A stretch of 64,000 nucleotides of DNA from Pelagicoccus sp. SDUM812002 (GTDB taxonomy: Bacteria; Verrucomicrobiota; Verrucomicrobiia; Opitutales; Opitutaceae): the NCBI RefSeq assembly GCF_031127835.1, contig NZ_JARXHX010000001.1, positions 1 through 64,000 of the forward strand, in the 5' to 3' direction. The notes under the pieces were generated by a model, which saw nothing but the letters and a program-made list of their open reading frames with translations, was not told where the DNA came from and made no database searches. How positions within the stretch are numbered: the first letter of the stretch is position 1; every line of letters begins with the position of its first letter. The position numbers and the translations under genes were made by a program. Positions 24,112-32,297 of this stretch are shown here, in pieces.

Positions 24112-26202
24112 ATGACGAAACGCAAGAGAAGGCAATTCAAGCGAGGACGCACAACCATACGCAGGGTATACATGAGAACTCACCCCCAGTCGAGGGCAGC
24201 AGGTAAAAGCTATGCGGCGATCGTATCCTATCGGTTCAAGAAAAAACTGAAGGACAGCAGATCTGGCAAAACCTACTACAACCAGTCGAAAATAAGTGAG
24301 GTTTTAAGATCCGGTATGGTTGGAAAAATCGCCGCCGAAACAAAATTAGAGGATGTCATAGAAGACCTCGAGGATTCCGAACGTCGCAGAGACTCAAACC
24401 TCGGACGAGACATCGTGCTCGAACTGCCAATTGAACTACAAGGGGTAAAAGGATCCCTTGAGGACGTGACTTGGGCATTCGCTAGGTTCTTGTCTGAGAG
24501 GTACAAGACGGTCGCTTTCGTCGCAATACACAACAAGGATGGAAACCCTCACGCTCACGTTTTTTTGCCTAACAGGGAGTACGATTATGGCGTGCGAAGA
24601 CAGACTCGATTGAATAAGCTGCTAGATCGAAAAGCGTCTCCAAATGAGGTCAAGTTGTGGCGCCAAGAATTCGCTGAGATACTCAATCGCGAACTTGAAA
24701 GAAGAGGACTATCGGAAACCCTCGAATATGATCATCGCTCGTACAAAGACAGTGGTCTACGATTTTTGAGCGAATTCCACGAAGGACGCGGAGCGGAAGC
24801 AGCGAGTCGTTCGGAGCTAAACAAAACAATACGAGAGCACAATGAAAGGGTGCTCGATCTCATGGAATTCGAGGAGGAAATCAAGAAAGCGAAGCCTTCA
24901 AAAACGGAAAAACAAATTAGCCCGCAAGAAGGAGCTTCAATGATTAATGAGCCTAGCATAAGCACTGATAAAATTGCTACTTCGACTTCGCCGTCTACAA
25001 ACACATTTAGATCTGGTACTCAGTTGAGCTCAACAAGGGTGGATCCAGTCAAAAAAACATTAGTCAATCCAATCTACATCACTGGTGCAGCTGTGAAGGA
25101 AACTTTCCCTATAGAAGACGGTTTCGATCCTCTCTATCAACTACAGGAAAGTGGCCATACCGATAGCCCGTCCTCTCACCCGCGCCAAACATCAATCGAG
25201 GATTCCAAAAACGCTTTTCCCGCGATAGGGAAACTAAAAAACGATCTCAGGGAGGCGAAGCTGTTCGTGACCTTGTTTCCGGGTAGCTTAGCAGCTAAAG
25301 ATCGAATTTCGGAGGTAGAGCAGTCATTCCTTGAGTTCGAGAAATCGACAAGTACGAGGTTTGAAAAAAAGAGCTATTCAAAACCTCCCAATAGTGATCC
25401 CGATCTACCTGATGAAATAATTTCGGAAGCGTCACCTCATGTTTTCGAGCTATTGAGCAGAAAAGTTCGAGTACTGGTCGGTCAAGCAAAGGATTTGGAG
25501 GGCGGAGACCATTTCGGAAAAGCCAAAATTACCAACGCAATAACCGAAGCCCAATCCCTAGTATCTCAGGTTGAGCAGATTGCAATGTTAGCAACATCCC
25601 TTGAGGCTACGAAAATTTCGTCCTTAAAACTTAGTGCTGCTGGAGCTCTAGTTGATCCCCCTCGTACCGGGCCATCATCCGATAAGAACGAAGTATCGAA
25701 AGGGTTTCAAAAGGCTGAAAAGCTAATAGAATCCTCTTTGACGGATCTCTCCCACGGCTTTAGCACTTTCACATTGTTTGGGGACAACAAAATCTCTCGC
25801 GAAGCCGCATTTGATAGTATCCAAAAAGTTCAGAACACGGTAGACCGATTGCGCAAAGAATTCGCAGACCAGGTAGATGTAAATGCGATCAAGGGGGTTG
25901 AGAAACAGTCGGATCCACCTGAAACAGAAATCACACAGCTGTTCGCGTATAACGTAGCCAGCACTCTCAAAACCCTCTCAAACGAGCTTTCCAAGGTTGA
26001 GAACCAATTAAAGAGTTCGAATTTGACGGCGGGAGAGGGTTTCGCTTCTGAAGCAATTAACCTGCTAATAGAACTGCAAAAGAGAGTATCCGAATTTCCT
26101 ATTGATAAATCCTGCGAAAAACCAAAGAGCCCCTCTGGAATGGAGATCATCGAAAGCGACCATAAGCCCCCGAGGCAAAGTCAAGGTTATGACCTAACCT
26201 AG
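24112..26202 (+). CDS. MobA/MobL-type relaxase
   Basis: 696 residues. The N-terminal 230 residues carry the relaxase fold. A probable nicking Tyr lies in KSYAAIVSYRF (residues 32-42). The conserved DIVLELPIEL follows, then FARFLSERY, and the metal-binding triad in AIHNKDGNPHAHVFLP (His140, His147, His149). The rest (250-696) is long, Ser/Lys/Glu-rich and predicted helical, with no helicase or primase motifs. The protein nicks oriT and leads strand transfer of a mobilisable element, using another element's secretion system since none is seen here. Two small basic proteins follow, as is usual for accessory mobilisation factors. Confidence 0.85.
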   Translation: MTKRKRRQFKRGRTTIRRVYMRTHPQSRAAGKSYAAIVSYRFKKKLKDSRSGKTYYNQSKISEVLRSGMVGKIAAETKLEDVIEDLEDSERRRDSNLGRDIVLELPIELQGVKGSLEDVTWAFARFLSERYKTVAFVAIHNKDGNPHAHVFLPNREYDYGVRRQTRLNKLLDRKASPNEVKLWRQEFAEILNRELERRGLSETLEYDHRSYKDSGLRFLSEFHEGRGAEAASRSELNKTIREHNERVLDLMEFEEEIKKAKPSKTEKQISPQEGASMINEPSISTDKIATSTSPSTNTFRSGTQLSSTRVDPVKKTLVNPIYITGAAVKETFPIEDGFDPLYQLQESGHTDSPSSHPRQTSIEDSKNAFPAIGKLKNDLREAKLFVTLFPGSLAAKDRISEVEQSFLEFEKSTSTRFEKKSYSKPPNSDPDLPDEIISEASPHVFELLSRKVRVLVGQAKDLEGGDHFGKAKITNAITEAQSLVSQVEQIAMLATSLEATKISSLKLSAAGALVDPPRTGPSSDKNEVSKGFQKAEKLIESSLTDLSHGFSTFTLFGDNKISREAAFDSIQKVQNTVDRLRKEFADQVDVNAIKGVEKQSDPPETEITQLFAYNVASTLKTLSNELSKVENQLKSSNLTAGEGFASEAINLLIELQKRVSEFPIDKSCEKPKSPSGMEIIESDHKPPRQSQGYDLT

Positions 26203-26256
26203 CAAGGCAAACCCTCTCCATTTGCATTTGATGCCTTTCGAGCCATAAGGATAGAT

Positions 26257-26496
26257 ATGAGCAAAAACTTAAAAACCCTGATCAATCAAAAGAGCAAAAT
26301 TGAGCGAAAGCTGAAAGAGCTGAACCACAATATCGATCAATCAGACAATCTCTGTTTTCAGCGGGAAATACGCAAACGAATCAAGTATATGTACGAAATC
26401 CTCAGGATGCGAGATTCAGCAGTCTGTCATTCGTTGACAATCCTATTTTGGTATTACGAAAGTGAAATCCGTCCCAAACAAAAACAAAAGAAATGA
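26257..26496 (+). CDS. Small basic protein after the relaxase
   Basis: 79 residues, starting MSKNLKTLINQKSKIERKL: a Lys-rich helix, then LCFQREIRKRIKYMYE. It overlaps the next gene (ATGA at 26493-26496). Size, charge and position suggest a mobilisation accessory or DNA-binding protein, but no family is recognised. Confidence 0.5.
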   Translation: MSKNLKTLINQKSKIERKLKELNHNIDQSDNLCFQREIRKRIKYMYEILRMRDSAVCHSLTILFWYYESEIRPKQKQKK

Positions 26497-26729
26497 AAAA
26501 GAAAAAAACTCCGCAAGAAAAACGAGAAACCCTACTAGAAGCACTAAAACAGAATGCTAAAGAAATCCGTGAAGCTGAAGACAAGAGACTACTCAGGTTG
26601 ATAAAAGCAATGACGAAGAACCAACTAAAAAGGGTTTCCGATATCGACAACAAGGAACTTTGGAAAATATACGAAACCCTTTCGGTTCACCTAAACCCTA
26701 GCTCGAAAAAGTCAAAAGTAATTAACTGA
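26493..26729 (+). CDS. Second small basic protein of the mobilisation operon
   Basis: 78 residues, starting MKKKKTPQEKRETLLEALKQ. It is highly charged and helical, with a MobC-like look (short, Lys/Glu-rich, with RLLRLIKAMTKNQLKR) but no diagnostic motif. It is translationally coupled to the previous gene and followed by a strong terminator, so it ends the relaxase operon. Confidence 0.5.
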   Translation: MKKKKTPQEKRETLLEALKQNAKEIREAEDKRLLRLIKAMTKNQLKRVSDIDNKELWKIYETLSVHLNPSSKKSKVIN

Positions 26730-26744
26730 GACTCAGACTCTTGC

Positions 26745-26769
26745 CCGATGATTTTATCATCGGTTTTTT
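26745..26769 (+). terminator. Rho-independent terminator of the mobilisation operon
   Basis: A 7-bp stem, CCGATGA / TCATCGG, with a TTTTA loop is followed directly by six T. It lies 16 bases after the last stop of the relaxase operon. Confidence 0.85.
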
Positions 26770-26901
26770 GCGTTAATATACTTTCAATATTTTATTTGGA
26801 TTTTTCTGCTGCATTTTCCCTCCCGAAGAAAACTCAGAAAAAGCTGAAATAAATCACCCAAACCACTTCCGCAAAACCCTTAACGATGCAGAAGACTATT
26901 C

Positions 26902-27321
26902 ATGTCAGAAAAACATGAATACGATAATAATCCTCAACATGACCACGAATCATCCAACGACAGCAAGCCTGATAAAGCGGATGATTTGTTAAAGTTTCCG
27001 TCGAGCGACAATCACAAGCACCCTCAGTCAAGCGATAACCTTCCCTTGAAGGAGTTTATTGAAATTTGTTTTCTCGAGGTCATGCGACGCATTGAAAACA
27101 TAAATCAAATCATACTTGAAATTAAAAGCGCAAATACTCCGATGTCTGAGCTTATGACAGTTAAGGAAACTGCAATTTTTTTGCGTAAAAGCGAAGCGAC
27201 AATCCGGTATTGGCTGGACGAAGGGTTCATACCTGCGTATTGTATAGAGGTCGGGGAAAAATCGGCTCGGCTGGTCTCAAAGTCTAAACTCTTACAATTC
27301 CTTGAAGATGAGTGTGCTTGA
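26902..27321 (+). CDS. Excisionase-like helix-turn-helix protein
   Basis: 139 residues. The N-terminal third is a His/Asn/Asp/Ser-rich disordered region (NNPQHDHESSNDSK), and a helical segment follows. The C-terminal 55 residues form a winged HTH of the HTH_17/MerR-excisionase type: MTVKETAIFLRKSEATIRYW, LDEGFIPAYCIEVGEKSARL and SKSKLLQFLEDE. It is convergent with the integrase gene and most likely controls excision or integrase expression (recombination directionality factor). Confidence 0.75.
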   Translation: MSEKHEYDNNPQHDHESSNDSKPDKADDLLKFPSSDNHKHPQSSDNLPLKEFIEICFLEVMRRIENINQIILEIKSANTPMSELMTVKETAIFLRKSEATIRYWLDEGFIPAYCIEVGEKSARLVSKSKLLQFLEDECA

Positions 27322-27404
27322 GTTTCGCGGGCAGAACACCATTCCACCATCGGAGATAGTAGCGAAATGATCATTCATTTCAGATACCGACGATCAATTT
27401 CTGC

Positions 27405-28727
27405 TCAGAGAAAATCGGAGGGACGGATGCTGAAAAACTCCTCAGGCGTCTCGTCGTCGAAAAGCATCCCCCAGTAGCTCTTGCGCCCTGTTTCAAGATC
27501 GTGCCCCAGCTGCCTGCAATACTCCCAGTCGTCCACGTCCTTTCGTATTCGGGTAAAAGTCGCAAAGGTATGTCGATAGACATCGTCCCAGCGCTTGTTT
27601 CGTTGACGTTCCTCGTCCATGACCTGCCGTTTGAAATACTTTTGATCGCGGGACCATCTACGGTCGGAAGGGCATAGCGGCAGATCGTTAGCTTTGATGA
27701 ACGTTAGCCATTCCAACACGTTTGGCCGGATGGTCACGTTACGCCTTTCATTCGTCTTGGTTGCTATTCGCTCGTCGCAGACGATGACACCCTTATTTAG
27801 CTGTATGTGCAAATCCCATACAAGGTCCCGGCCTCGGCTTTTCTCCAAAGCAGTGTAGGGCCTTAGGGTTCCTTTCGAGTTCCTTTGGGCTGGTTCACCT
27901 CGTTGTATTCGTCCGACAGCCTGAATCTCCTGTGGTCTCAATCCGCAATACAGCCCTAATACCAAAGCTCCAAGCCACTCGCCTCGGACGCCATCCCTCA
28001 CTTTGTAGTCCATCGCGATACGCAGGGCGTTTCTAACTTCGCTGATGTGTAGAATTGTCGGAGCCATGTCGACGTTAACGCCGAATCGTTTGCCCTGGTT
28101 GGTTGCGAGTTCGAACTCCTTCAGCAATTTCCTCTGGATAGCAGGCGAGGCGTGCCCATCGTTGCTCGAGTAATCCAGAAACTCTCGTACGAGGGTGTAG
28201 ATCTTTGGCTTCATCCCGAGGCTCTGAGAGTCAACATATTCGACCAGGAGATCCTTGTTCAGGTCTGCTACTTTGGCGTCCTGGAAATGTTCGATGAATT
28301 TCTTCATCCGTGGCGGGATGTCCTTGTAGGAGTTCCTCTTTATCCCCGATGAAGTCTTGTAGCTCACGAAATCGTCGACGACCCCAGACAACGGCCTCAG
28401 CCCGCCCGGATTGAAAGTCGCCTTGAAATGCTCCAGCACCTGCTGGACCGTTACTCCCGGCCAAGGAAGAGCGTCCATCTCCGAGAAGAGCCATTGGGCG
28501 ATCTTCACCTCCGACGTTCCCAGCGTCCCGTTCTTTTTCTGCTCGAGACGCTTCTGGGCACGAGATTTCTTCTTCCGCTCCTTCTCGGCGTCGGCCTTGA
28601 GCTTGAACTGCCTGCGACGATTCTTGAGCAAGACGCCGTCTCGCACTTCGTCGAAATCCAGGATCCAGCCCCCGGTCTCGTTGTTCGGGTAGACGGACGG
28701 CTCCCTAAGTTTTCTCGGCTTCTTCAT
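27405..28727 (-). CDS. Tyrosine recombinase (integrase) of the tRNA-Gln-borne island
   Basis: 440 residues from ATG 28727 (MKKPRKLREPSVYP); the frame extends to 28850 without good support. It has an N-terminal arm/basic region, a core-binding domain (about 110-230), then the catalytic domain. The first Arg is in LGLYCGLRPQEI, the second in DDVYRHTFATF and the His in CRQLGHDLE; the nucleophile Tyr is probably in GRKSYWGMLF. The usual His of HxxR is Asp here (DDVYR). It lies 145 bases from the 3' end of a tRNA-Gln gene, the classical site for such enzymes to integrate. Confidence 0.85.
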   Translation of the reverse strand: MKKPRKLREPSVYPNNETGGWILDFDEVRDGVLLKNRRRQFKLKADAEKERKKKSRAQKRLEQKKNGTLGTSEVKIAQWLFSEMDALPWPGVTVQQVLEHFKATFNPGGLRPLSGVVDDFVSYKTSSGIKRNSYKDIPPRMKKFIEHFQDAKVADLNKDLLVEYVDSQSLGMKPKIYTLVREFLDYSSNDGHASPAIQRKLLKEFELATNQGKRFGVNVDMAPTILHISEVRNALRIAMDYKVRDGVRGEWLGALVLGLYCGLRPQEIQAVGRIQRGEPAQRNSKGTLRPYTALEKSRGRDLVWDLHIQLNKGVIVCDERIATKTNERRNVTIRPNVLEWLTFIKANDLPLCPSDRRWSRDQKYFKRQVMDEERQRNKRWDDVYRHTFATFTRIRKDVDDWEYCRQLGHDLETGRKSYWGMLFDDETPEEFFSIRPSDFL

Positions 28728-28735
28728 CGATCGAT

Positions 28736-28754
28736 AATGTGTGAAAATGTGTGA
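28736..28754. repeat. Two direct AATGTGTGA repeats upstream of the integrase
   Basis: AATGTGTGA occurs at 28736-28744 and again at 28746-28754, a 10-base period of about one helical turn. The copies lie between the integrase start and the tRNA. They could be arm-type integrase sites or a regulator operator in the integrase promoter. Confidence 0.4.
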
Positions 28755-28872
28755 TTTCCACTCAAAAAACGACCCAAATCCGCTAAACTTGAGGACTAAG
28801 ACACCCTCGACTGGGATGACTCTGACAGTACTATCGGCAGTCCAACTCACTAAACCACAACGACTTAGAAGT

Positions 28873-28946
28873 TGGCAGCCCCACAGGGACTCGAACCCCG
28901 ACTGAAGGAACCAGAAACCTTAGTGCTACCATTACACCATGGGGCT
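28873..28946 (-). tRNA. tRNA-Gln (anticodon CTG), CCA encoded
   Basis: Read on the minus strand, the acceptor arms are AGCCCCA and TGGGGCT with discriminator G and an encoded CCA. The D arm is GTGT/GCAC with loop AATGGTA. The anticodon arm AAGGT/TCCTT has loop TTCTGGT, giving anticodon CTG (Gln, codon CAG). The T arm CGGGG/CCCTG has loop TTCGAGT. The anticodon stem carries a T-T mismatch at its lower pair. The 3' end faces the integrase gene, so it is the likely attachment site. A duplicated 3' end marking the far border was not found by eye. Confidence 0.85.
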
Positions 28947-29033
28947 GTCAGACGAAGATGCGGAAGTTACGGGAGACTTTACCGAAATCAATGAAAATGC
29001 GCGATTTTTATTTGGCATTCAAAATCGCGTCCA

Positions 29034-29609
29034 ATGAAGGCTTGCGAAAGCTCCAGTCGCCCCCTTCCTCTGTGCCCCGTGAGCAAGAAGTCCGTTCCCG
29101 AACATTTCCGATTTTGTCCTAGCTGCGGCTCGGAAAAACTGGCCCTTCGCGGAGGCAAATGTGTCGAATGCCCCGATTGCAGTTTCACGCTCTACTTTAA
29201 TCCGACGTGCTCCGCTGGAGCATTGATTTTCGACCAACAGGGTAAACTTCTCGTGGTCGAGAGGGCAAATGAGCCCAGCAAGGGCAAGTACGGCATTCCG
29301 GGCGGGTTCACCGACCCTGGAGAACGCCTGGAGGAAGTCGCCGTGCGCGAGACGAAGGAAGAGACGAACCTAGATATCCACTCGGTGAAATTCTTCGCCT
29401 CGTTCCCGAACGTCTACACCTATCGGGAGGTGAGCTATGCCGTCACCGATACCTATTTTCTCGCTAAAGTGGATTCCTTCGAAGGCCTCGAAGCCGAGGA
29501 AGGCGAAGTGGCGGGTCTCCACCGAGTTGATCCCAAGGAAGTGCCTCAGGACCAATGGGCTTTCGATTCGCTGCGTAACGCGATTGCTAAGTACCTCGCA
29601 GAATATTAG
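29034..29609 (+). CDS. Nudix hydrolase with an N-terminal zinc ribbon
   Basis: 191 residues from ATG 29034; a GTG at 29079 is an alternative start. A zinc ribbon with two Cys pairs (FCPSCGS, VECPDCSF) precedes the Nudix domain. The box reads GGFTDPGERLEEVAVRETKE followed by ETNL, matching GX5EX7REUXEEXXU. The arrangement resembles NudC-like or ADP-ribose/NAD(H)-type pyrophosphatases. The protein lacks the longer NudC N-terminal domain, so the substrate is uncertain. It is the first housekeeping gene to the right of the tRNA. Confidence 0.85.
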   Translation: MKACESSSRPLPLCPVSKKSVPEHFRFCPSCGSEKLALRGGKCVECPDCSFTLYFNPTCSAGALIFDQQGKLLVVERANEPSKGKYGIPGGFTDPGERLEEVAVRETKEETNLDIHSVKFFASFPNVYTYREVSYAVTDTYFLAKVDSFEGLEAEEGEVAGLHRVDPKEVPQDQWAFDSLRNAIAKYLAEY

Positions 29610-29681
29610 GGTTGGCGGAGGGATTTGGGCGGCTCTTACGTTGCTGATGACGTGGAAGTCGACCCTCCAGATTGACCCCTA

Positions 29682-30587
29682 TCACTTGAGTTGCAGGTCT
29701 GTCCAGACGAGGCGGTGGTCGCTCCCTTCATAATAATCTCGGCGGTCAACGATCCCGCTGCTGGTGTCGAAAGTCTTTACCAGACCTGAAGACGCAAGCA
29801 TGTAGTCGAGAAGCGAATACTCGCCTCCTTTCTTGTAATAATGCGTCCAAATGAGTCCGCTCGAGTCTTTCGCTTCGAGGATCTGCGAGATTTCTAGCTC
29901 TCCTCTATTCAGGAATCTGCGGACGGGGCTAGAGTTACGGTGATCATTGAGGTCGCCGACTACCAGGAAGGATGAATTTAAGGGATCGGGGAAAATCTCG
30001 AGGATTCGTTCGCGGGCGGAGTGCGCCTCTTTCGTTCGGCGCCGGGTGGACTGCGGATCACGCTTGTCGGAGGTGTACTTGCTTTTGAGATGCAAAATAA
30101 AAATGCTGAAACCGAGCCCCCCACCCGTTTGTACCTCGAGCTCGAGCATGCCACGCTTCACTTTCATGGGCTCGTCGAACAGGTTGAAGCCGAGATCGAT
30201 GTGAGGAACCGGCCGCACCTGCACCTCTTCGTTCCAGAGAGCTCCGACACGTCTCGTATCGTCATCAGCCTCGAGGATGTAGTGCGAACTATAGCTCAGC
30301 CCGTCCTGCCGAAGGTCGTCCAGCAATTCCAGCAACTCCGCTTCGGTACCGATCTCCTGAACTGCTAAAACGTCGGGCGCAGCGGCAACGATCGCTTGCC
30401 GCACGACCGTCTTCTCCGTCTCGGGCTTCGGGTAGTCGAGCCGAAATTGCCCCTCCACCAGACGATCCATGGCTAAGTAGTTGCGTAGGTTGTAAGTTCC
30501 TAATCGGATGGACTCCGCCTCTGTCTGCCCTTGAGCGGCAACGGCCGAAAGCAGTAGGCAGAGAGAAAAGCAAAGCCGTTTGAACAT
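29682..30587 (-). CDS. Secreted endonuclease/exonuclease/phosphatase (EEP) family protein
   Basis: 301 residues. A signal peptide (FKRLCFSLCLLLSAVAAQGQ) directs export. EEP-fold motifs follow in order: RLGTYNLRNYL, LAVQEIGTEAEL (catalytic Glu), FILHLKSKY, VVGDLNDHRNS (the GDLN Asp/Asn pair) and the C-terminal SDHRLVW (catalytic His). Such enzymes act on DNA/RNA phosphodiesters or phospholipid or inositol phosphates. The substrate is not evident. It ends 15 bases from the divergently spaced M48 gene and shares its strand, so the two may be co-transcribed. Confidence 0.85.
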   Translation of the reverse strand: MFKRLCFSLCLLLSAVAAQGQTEAESIRLGTYNLRNYLAMDRLVEGQFRLDYPKPETEKTVVRQAIVAAAPDVLAVQEIGTEAELLELLDDLRQDGLSYSSHYILEADDDTRRVGALWNEEVQVRPVPHIDLGFNLFDEPMKVKRGMLELEVQTGGGLGFSIFILHLKSKYTSDKRDPQSTRRRTKEAHSARERILEIFPDPLNSSFLVVGDLNDHRNSSPVRRFLNRGELEISQILEAKDSSGLIWTHYYKKGGEYSLLDYMLASSGLVKTFDTSSGIVDRRDYYEGSDHRLVWTDLQLK

Positions 30588-30593
30588 CGTCCC

Positions 30594-31847
30594 TTAGGAT
30601 TCGGCCCGCCCTGTGGCCATCGCTGCTTCGCGTTCCAGCAGGGTCGGGTGCGAATAGTGGAATCCGCTGTAGGCGGGGTGCGGTTGCAGGTTGCTAAGAT
30701 TTTTCTCGCTCAGATTTCGCAGAGCGTTGCTCAAGGGCTTCCAATCGCCTACGACGTCGCGGGCAAAGGCATCCGCCTCGTATTCATGTTTTCGAGACAG
30801 GACATTAAAGATGGGAGTCATCCAAAACGTGAAAAGCCCGCCGACCAGGCCAAAAAGCAAGAATGCAATTCCGATATTGGCTTGCTCGAATCCAAAACCC
30901 TCGAAAAAGGCTTCGTTGTTCGCCAAGTAGCCTATGATCCAAAAGCCTCCCAGCATCATAGCGGCTGAGCTTGCGATCATCTTAGGAATGTGCCCGCGCT
31001 TGTAGTGACCGATCTCGTGGGCCAAAACCGCTTCGATCTCATCCTCGCCTAGTTGCTCTATCAATGTATCATAAAGTACGATACGGCGAAACTTTCCGAA
31101 GCCAGTAAAGTAGGCATTGGAATGGGCGGAGCGCTTGCTGCCGTCGATGACCTGTATGGCGTTGCACTTAAAGCCCGCCTTGTCGGACATTGCCATCAAG
31201 CGCGAGCGCAGGGGCCCGTCTTCCAGCGGGGTAAGCTTGTTGAATAGCGGAATGATCAGCATCGGATACAATACCATCATAATGAGCTGAAATCCGAACA
31301 TGATACCGAAGCCCCAAATCCACCAGAATTCGCCCAACCAACCCACGAGGCTGATGAGCAGCCAGAGCAACGGAAAGCCGATGATCAATCCGACCAAGCT
31401 CCCCTTAATTTTGTCGACTATCCAGAGCCCCTTGGTGCTGCGATTAAATCCGAAGTGATCCTCGATCTTGAACTGCTCCCAGTATTCCAGCGGCAAACTC
31501 GGCAGGCTGAGAACGATCATCACCACGACGAGGAACAAGGCAGAACTCCAAGATTCGTCCCCCATCCGAGCACTCCAGGCGTCGAAGGCGAGAGGCAGCA
31601 CGCCGCTGAGGATCACTGCGGCCAAGATTGCAGCGTCAAGCAAAAGTCCGATCGTGCCGAACTTGCTCTTGACCAACGTGTACTCGTTGGCCTTTTGGAA
31701 TTTCTCCTCGCTCATGATGCCTTCCAGAGCGGGGGGCATCGACTTGGTGTTGCGGGCGACTTGTCCGCGATTGAGCGTGTCGAGCGTGAGTTCGGCCAAC
31801 AACTTAGCGGCCAAGGCGATTATAAAAATCGTTTCGAGCAGGGTCAT
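30594..31847 (-). CDS. M48-family Ste24-like membrane zinc protease
   Basis: 417 residues from ATG 31847, which follows a GGGAGG ribosome site. Multiple membrane helices are evident (LLETIFIIALAAKLLAELTL and later hydrophobic blocks). The protease motif is VLAHEIGHYKRGH (HExxH), with the third ligand in SRKHEYEADAFA (ExxxD). The Peptidase_M48_N region (SWSSALFLVVVMIVLSLPSL to EDHFGFNRST) matches CAAX prenyl protease 1. In bacteria these act in inner-membrane protein quality control. Length agrees with the family. Confidence 0.9.
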   Translation of the reverse strand: MTLLETIFIIALAAKLLAELTLDTLNRGQVARNTKSMPPALEGIMSEEKFQKANEYTLVKSKFGTIGLLLDAAILAAVILSGVLPLAFDAWSARMGDESWSSALFLVVVMIVLSLPSLPLEYWEQFKIEDHFGFNRSTKGLWIVDKIKGSLVGLIIGFPLLWLLISLVGWLGEFWWIWGFGIMFGFQLIMMVLYPMLIIPLFNKLTPLEDGPLRSRLMAMSDKAGFKCNAIQVIDGSKRSAHSNAYFTGFGKFRRIVLYDTLIEQLGEDEIEAVLAHEIGHYKRGHIPKMIASSAAMMLGGFWIIGYLANNEAFFEGFGFEQANIGIAFLLFGLVGGLFTFWMTPIFNVLSRKHEYEADAFARDVVGDWKPLSNALRNLSEKNLSNLQPHPAYSGFHYSHPTLLEREAAMATGRAES

Positions 31848-31978
31848 AATCTCAAACCTCCCCAACAGCTGGCCGACTGTCGAGCGCTGATTTTATCTTA
31901 AAGCGGTAGCAACCCGTCCGTGGAATTGCTGCCTTCATTTCCTTGAATCTCAAAGGCTTCCCCACATAGTGGGCCGCT

Positions 31979-32224
31979 GTGAGCGCCAAAAAACAGGACA
32001 TGATCGCAACCTTTGAGGAAGGGCTGGAAAAACTGGAGACCATCGTCACCGAGATGGAGGACTCGAAACTTCCGCTGGAAACCCTGATCACCCACTACGA
32101 AAAGGGGAACAAACTGCTCGCCCAATGCGACATCAAGCTCAAGGAAGCCGAGAAGAAGATCGAGATTCTAAAGGCCAAAGCCGAATCAGGCGCCCATTTC
32201 GAGGAACTCGAAACCGGCCAATAA
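31979..32224 (+). CDS. xseB: Exodeoxyribonuclease VII small subunit
   Basis: 81 residues with a GTG start. The family pattern is complete: TFEEGLEKLETIVTEMED, then LPLETLITHYEKGNKLLAQC and KLKEAEKKIEIL. With XseA (not in this window) it degrades single-stranded DNA into oligonucleotides. It is followed at short distance by dxs, an arrangement common in bacteria. Confidence 0.92.
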   Translation: MSAKKQDMIATFEEGLEKLETIVTEMEDSKLPLETLITHYEKGNKLLAQCDIKLKEAEKKIEILKAKAESGAHFEELETGQ

Positions 32225-32297
32225 AGGGTTGGCGCTTCAAAGTGTTGGACAAGCCGAGTGTAATCGCTTCAGTTTCGCCCCCTTTCCCTCTTCCATC

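Noticed and set aside
24112-26202. Relaxase as a replication initiator or helicase-primase fusion
   Set aside because: Beyond the N-terminal HxH relaxase domain there are no Walker, primase or Rep motifs; the tail is charged and helical.
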